NCBI GenBank assembly: GCA_020631315.1
Contig: JAHDHM010000111.1
Coordinates: 1-9,725 of the forward strand
Origin: Acidimicrobiales bacterium
GTDB lineage: Bacteria > Actinomycetota > Acidimicrobiia > Acidimicrobiales > Poriferisodaliceae
Length of the DNA stretch: 9,725 nucleotides
Reading direction: 5' to 3'
The position numbers and the translations under genes are program-made. The notes under the pieces were generated by a model that was not told the origin of the DNA, made no database searches, and worked only from the letters and a program-made list of their open reading frames with translations. Below, piece after piece: positions 6,630 to 9,725 of the stretch. Positions within the stretch are counted from its first letter, which is position 1; every line of letters starts with the position of its first letter.

Positions 6630-6950
6630 ATGATCACCCTCACCGACGGCGCGACCTCGAAGGTCGACGAGCTCATCAAGGCCGAAGGCGACGAGGCCCT
6701 CGCACTGCGCGTGGCCGTTCGCCCCGGCGGCTGCTCGGGCTACTCCTACGAGATGTACTTCGACTCCGAGGTCGCCGACGACGACATCGTCACCGACTAC
6801 GGCGACGTGAAGGTCGTGTCCGACCCGATGAGCGCCCAGCTGCTCGACGGCGCCACGCTCGACTTCGCCGACGGTCTCATGGGCACCGGCTTCTCGATCG
6901 ACAACCCGAACGCCCAGCGTTCCTGCGGTTGCGGCCAGAGCTTCAGCTGA
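6630..6950 (+). CDS. erpA: A-type iron-sulfur carrier (ErpA/IscA/SufA family)
   Basis: This 106-residue protein has the full HesB-like fold signature, with three conserved cysteines: C35 in GGCSGYSYEM and C99/C101 in SCGCGQSF at the C-terminus. Family members accept Fe-S clusters from the SUF/ISC scaffold and deliver them to apo-proteins in the cytosol. Length is standard. The start is ATG with GGAGGA 6 nt upstream. It appears monocistronic, with its own promoter and a strong hairpin after the stop. No suf or isc scaffold genes are in the window. Possible clients nearby are the WhiB protein and the 2Fe-2S molybdenum-hydroxylase-like protein; this is inference. The erpA symbol reflects common actinobacterial naming; sufA or iscA-like would be equally defensible. 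Confidence 0.95.
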   Translation: MITLTDGATSKVDELIKAEGDEALALRVAVRPGGCSGYSYEMYFDSEVADDDIVTDYGDVKVVSDPMSAQLLDGATLDFADGLMGTGFSIDNPNAQRSCGCGQSFS

Positions 6951-6975
6951 TCCCGAGCGACTCGTTCGATCGATG

Positions 6976-6999
6976 CGACGCCCGGTTCGCCGGGCGTCG
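6976..6999. terminator. Perfect 10-bp hairpin with TTCG loop between convergent genes
   Basis: CGACGCCCGG (6976-6985), loop TTCG (6986-6989) and CCGGGCGTCG (6990-6999) form an uninterrupted 10-bp stem. It lies 26 nt after the Fe-S carrier stop and 23 nt from the end of the convergent lipoprotein gene, so it can serve both strands. No T-tract follows on either strand, consistent with the I-shaped terminators of actinobacteria. Confidence 0.75.
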
Positions 7000-7022
7000 T
7001 CTCGCGTCCGGATCCAGGCGGG

Positions 7023-7871
7023 TCAAGACGTCGCGAAGAGTTCGGTCAGCTCGCTCGTGTCCCACATGAAGTCGAGCCGATCCGTGACGATGCCGTCGCC
7101 GTCGATCATGTAGAGCAGCGGCTCGAACCACGCGCCGGTCGCCGCCATCGCCGGGGACACGGGACCGGGGTCGCGTCCGGTGGGCGCCTCGTAGATCTCG
7201 GCATGGATCACCGCTGCATCGGTGGGCAGGCTCGCCTCGGCGTTGATGAGGATGTCGAGCACGGGGCCACACGCGATCAGGTTGGCGCAGAACGCCGGTG
7301 TGCTCAGCAGGAGCACGACCGGTTGACCGTCGGCGAGGGCGGAGTCGAGCGACACGTCGTGGAACGGGCAGGGATCCGGCCGGCGAGTGCAGATCGGATC
7401 CACCCCGGCCGCGTCGTCGAACGTCGGTGTCGCCACGGACGGGAACGCCTGGCCCGGGCGGATGATGGGTTCGCTGCCGGTGCCGGTCGCCGCGGCGAAT
7501 GACGTCCACTTCTGACCACCACCTTCGAAGGTGAACTCCACGGGATCGCTCGACGGGAACGACATCTCCACCGGGAGATAGGGGACGACGAGCCCATCTC
7601 GTCGGGTGGTCACGTCGCCGTCGAACAACGTCGTGTCGTTCTGTACGGCGGTGACCCGGACGACGTCGGCCAGCTCGTGGGCGACGTAGGAGCCGTTGCG
7701 TTGAGCCGCCCACACCATCCGTTGCGGCGTGCCGTCTGGCTGCAGGGCCCGGCTGTCGAACAGTCGTGAGGCGACGAAGTCCTCCGCGGGGTCGTTCGAA
7801 CCACCGCAGGCGGCCAGCGCAGCGGCACCGGCTGCGCCACCGGCGAGCCGCAGGAAGTTTCGTCGGTCCAT
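7023..7871 (-). CDS. Tat-type lipoprotein with thioredoxin-like domain
   Basis: The 282-residue product starts with a twin-arginine motif RRNFLRLAGG (3-12), a hydrophobic stretch and a lipobox LAAC (Cys22), so it should be exported, possibly folded, and anchored on the outer face of the membrane. Residues 30-140 form a domain I do not recognise, rich in beta-prone sequence. Residues about 150-282 look thioredoxin-like: PVVLLLSTPAFCANLIACGPV (184-204) occupies the strand/active-site helix position, and MIDGDGIVTDRLDF (255-268) resembles the later strand pair. Cysteines are 161, 168, 195 and 201; C195-x5-C201 replaces the usual CxxC. A plausible role is thiol redox or metal handling at the envelope. 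ATG start with GGAG 9 nt upstream. It diverges from the 2Fe-2S protein gene. Family placement is moderate; reaction unknown. Confidence 0.8.
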   Translation of the reverse strand: MDRRNFLRLAGGAAGAAALAACGGSNDPAEDFVASRLFDSRALQPDGTPQRMVWAAQRNGSYVAHELADVVRVTAVQNDTTLFDGDVTTRRDGLVVPYLPVEMSFPSSDPVEFTFEGGGQKWTSFAAATGTGSEPIIRPGQAFPSVATPTFDDAAGVDPICTRRPDPCPFHDVSLDSALADGQPVVLLLSTPAFCANLIACGPVLDILINAEASLPTDAAVIHAEIYEAPTGRDPGPVSPAMAATGAWFEPLLYMIDGDGIVTDRLDFMWDTSELTELFATS

Positions 7872-8016
7872 GTCGTTCGACTCCGATTCTCGACTGCCGT
7901 GCGGGAACGTACTCTTGCGCCGGTCGATCCGGTCAGCTCCGACACACGATTCCGCACGGTACGGCTCCGCTGCGTTCGCTCATGGGGCGCGACCCACCGG
8001 ACCCGACGACAACCCG
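7872..8016. promoter_or_regulatory. Divergent intergenic region with overlapping -10-like boxes
   Basis: This 145-bp gap must drive both the lipoprotein (minus) and the 2Fe-2S/Mo-like protein (plus). TACTCT (7910-7915, plus) and TACGTT (7911-7906, minus) are both TANNNT and overlap over TA. A loose TTCTCG (7887-7892) lies 17 nt before the plus box. TACCGT (7961-7956, minus) is another option. None has a good -35. No strong ribosome site precedes the ATG at 8017. Confidence 0.25.
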
Positions 8017-9594
8017 ATGAACGATCCGACCATTCCGAATTCTCCGACCGGGGCCACATCACCGACTCCGGCGCTGCAGCTCACAGTCGACGGGCGGACC
8101 GTCGACGTCGCTGATGACTCCCAGACGCTGCTCGACGTCCTCCGTGCGAGCGGCTGTAGTTCGGTGAAGGACGGCTGCTCGCCGCAGGGCCAGTGCGGCT
8201 GTTGCACGGTCCTCGTCGACGGTGCACCACGCGTCGCCTGTGTGACCCCGGTACGCCGGATGAAGGGTCGCAGCATCGTCACGGCCGACGGGCTTCCCGA
8301 CGCGACGCGCGACCGCTGGACCGAGGCGTTCCTCTCCACCGGCGGCAGCCAGTGCGGCTTCTGCACGCCCGGCATCGTCTGTCGCCTCGAGGGCGTGGTC
8401 GCAAAGGGTGGCGACCTCACTGACCGGGCGACGGTCGACAAGGCGCTGCTGGCACACATGTGCCGCTGTACGGGTTGGCAGACGATTCGCGAGGCGGCTG
8501 TCGCCGTTGCCGCAGGCGCAGGAGCCCCGGCTGGTCGAGATCTGGAGGCGGCGGCCCGTCGAGCGACGCTCGAGGGAGGTGCTCCCCAGCGTGTCGCTGC
8601 CGACGTGGCCCTCGGCCGTGGTGGCTTCTCGGTCGACTCGGCCCCCGCCGACTGCCTGGTCGCCATCCCCGACGGTGACGACTGGGCGATCGGTGCGACG
8701 GTCGCAGAGGCGCGTGCCGCAGCCGGCAAGGTCCAAGGACGTCGGACCACCGTGGCGCCCACACCTCCGGTCGCCCTGCCCGACGGTGACTGGGCGACCA
8801 CGCTGCAGACGAACTGGGTCGACCCCGCGTACCTCGAGACCGATGTGGCCTGGTGTGTGCCGGGGGAGGACCCGGTCGGTCCCCTCGCGAACGGCGGCGC
8901 CTTCGCGCCCAAGACGGGTGCCTGGCTGGGTGCGGCGGCTCGGCGTCTGGCCGATCAGCACGGCCGGCCTGTGAAGGTCGTGCTCGATCGTGAGGACGTG
9001 GTCCGGCTCACTCCGAAGCGTCCGCCGCTCGCGATCGGTGTCGACGGCAACGGTGCCGTGCATCTCCGTGTCGCCGCAACCGACGGCGTCGACACCCTCG
9101 CCGCCGGCCTGGATGTGGCGTCCGTGGAGCAGGTTGACCTGCCCGGTCCGCCGACGAGTTGCGAGGTCCGTGGTGCACTCGCCGTGGAGCTCGCGATCGC
9201 GACCTCGGAACTCTCCGATGGTGTCGTCCGGGTCGAGCACGGCGGCGCGTGGGCTGAGGCCTCCGTGTCCGACGATCGTGTCGCCATTCGCGTGCAGGCC
9301 GGCGACCCCCTGGACGAGATCGTGCTGCGGTCCTACGTGATCGGAGCGGCGCATCAGGCGCTCGGCCTCGTCCGCTCAGAGTCGCTCGCCGTCGACGACG
9401 ACGGTGTGGCACACGACCTCACCGTCCGTTCGTTCGGCGTGCTGCGCAGCGTCGACACGCCGGAGATCGACGTCGAGGTCGAACCTTCGTCGGCACCTCC
9501 GGTCGCCTGTGGCGTCGCCGTCATGTCGGCGGTCGCGGCTGCGGCGTGGCATCACGCCGGCCGACCGTCGATACTTCCCTGTACCACTCGCTGA
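8017..9594 (+). CDS. Compact single-chain 2Fe-2S / molybdenum-hydroxylase-like protein
   Basis: These 525 residues fuse an XDH-small-subunit-like half to a shortened XDH-large-subunit-like half. The N-terminal ferredoxin domain (about 19-85) binds one 2Fe-2S cluster through C54, C60, C63 and C75 (GCSPQGQCGCCTVLVDG). The helical 2Fe-2S domain (about 95-165) uses C113, C116, C149 and C151. From about 180 the sequence resembles Mo-subunit segments: IGATVAEARAAAGKVQGRRT (225-244), DPAYLE (269-274), GGAFAPK (293-299, where GGxFGGK is usual), GRPVKVVLDREDVVRLTPKR (316-335), then a late block LRSYVIGAAHQALGL and the ending RPSILP. This half is about 345 residues; stand-alone Mo subunits are about twice that. 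No GE-type catalytic glutamate motif is evident near the end. I believe similar compact chains exist in other actinobacteria (from memory). Mo-cofactor binding, substrate and activity are uncertain. ATG at 8017 is the best start; the upstream frame is antisense to the lipoprotein gene. Confidence 0.85.
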   Translation: MNDPTIPNSPTGATSPTPALQLTVDGRTVDVADDSQTLLDVLRASGCSSVKDGCSPQGQCGCCTVLVDGAPRVACVTPVRRMKGRSIVTADGLPDATRDRWTEAFLSTGGSQCGFCTPGIVCRLEGVVAKGGDLTDRATVDKALLAHMCRCTGWQTIREAAVAVAAGAGAPAGRDLEAAARRATLEGGAPQRVAADVALGRGGFSVDSAPADCLVAIPDGDDWAIGATVAEARAAAGKVQGRRTTVAPTPPVALPDGDWATTLQTNWVDPAYLETDVAWCVPGEDPVGPLANGGAFAPKTGAWLGAAARRLADQHGRPVKVVLDREDVVRLTPKRPPLAIGVDGNGAVHLRVAATDGVDTLAAGLDVASVEQVDLPGPPTSCEVRGALAVELAIATSELSDGVVRVEHGGAWAEASVSDDRVAIRVQAGDPLDEIVLRSYVIGAAHQALGLVRSESLAVDDDGVAHDLTVRSFGVLRSVDTPEIDVEVEPSSAPPVACGVAVMSAVAAAAWHHAGRPSILPCTTR

Positions 9595-9617
9595 TCGATC
9601 GAACCTCGGGAGCTCAC

Positions 9618-9725
9618 ATGTCGAAGCCCGTCGCCCACTATTCGCCCTTCACCCGCGCGGGTGACTGGCTGATCATCTCGGGCCAGATCGGGCTGTCGGA
9701 GGGTGCGCTCGTGGTCGGGCTCGAA
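9618..9725 (+). CDS. RidA-family protein, N-terminal part (cut by window edge)
   Basis: The first 36 residues contain HYSPFTRAGDWLIISGQIGL (7-26), the N-terminal signature of the YjgF/YER057c/UK114 (RidA) family, whose members hydrolyse reactive enamine/imine intermediates or related compounds. The ATG at 9618-9620 has GGGAG (9608-9612) 5 nt upstream, which sets the start. It begins 23 bp after the stop of the 2Fe-2S/Mo-like gene in the same direction, with no terminator between them, so co-transcription is likely. The catalytic arginine of RidA enzymes lies beyond the window, so it cannot be told whether this is a true deaminase or a divergent subgroup. Confidence 0.82.
   Translation, partial: MSKPVAHYSPFTRAGDWLIISGQIGLSEGALVVGLE

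Noticed and set aside
7729..8016. Upstream extension of the 2Fe-2S/Mo-like reading frame
   Set aside because: This part is antisense to the Tat signal and N-terminus of the lipoprotein and carries no ferredoxin-like sequence. The fold needs only residues after the ATG at 8017.
1..9725. Mobile elements, CRISPR arrays, phage or toxin-antitoxin genes
   Set aside because: No spaced direct repeats, terminal inverted repeats, transposase/integrase motifs or small paired genes were seen, and base composition looks even across the window.

Overview
The window is GC-rich, densely packed chromosomal DNA from an actinobacterium. The best lineage marker is the small WhiB protein at 1869-2123, a family essentially confined to Actinobacteria. 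GTG/TTG starts, TANNNT -10 boxes and hairpins without U-tracts fit. An Acidimicrobiia-like relative is a guess from overall flavour, not proven. No mobile element, CRISPR array, tRNA or rRNA was seen.

Layout: (1) 1-2123. A truncated ArsA/Get3-type ATPase (minus) diverges from a membrane NfeD/ClpP-class protein (plus). Their start codons are 19 bp apart, and one 10-bp palindrome supplies both ribosome binding sites. A WhiB regulator follows with its own promoter. (2) 2157-5144. selA and selB form a minus-strand operon for selenocysteine. The two genes lie in the same frame, separated only by the selA UGA stop. The promoter looks leaderless. selC, selD and any obvious selenoprotein gene are not in the window. 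(3) 5264-6483. fxsA (membrane protein) and a NUDT19-like NUDIX hydrolase form a plus-strand operon. (4) 6630-6950. An A-type Fe-S carrier (ErpA/IscA/SufA family) has a clean promoter and a strong hairpin downstream, shared with the convergent gene. (5) 7023-7871. A Tat-type lipoprotein with a thioredoxin-like, cysteine-bearing domain (minus). (6) 8017-9725. A compact single-chain molybdenum-hydroxylase-like protein (two 2Fe-2S domains fused to a shortened Mo-subunit-like half), then the start of a RidA-family gene in the same direction.

How they may work together: much of the content concerns Fe-S, redox or selenium biology (WhiB, A-type carrier, 2Fe-2S protein, SelA/SelB, thioredoxin-like lipoprotein). 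The WhiB and Fe-S carrier promoters share one layout. Several proteins have altered key residues: the NfeD protease dyad is absent, the SelB G4 guanine-recognition motif reads TMAS, and the Mo-binding loop of the hydroxylase-like protein reads GGAFAPK. These, together with the UGA-only selA/selB junction, are the points most worth checking. ArsA next to WhiB, with NUDIX and RidA nearby, recalls from memory the mycobacterial Rv3672c-Rv3681c (whiB4) neighbourhood, suggesting a rearranged version of an old actinobacterial cluster.
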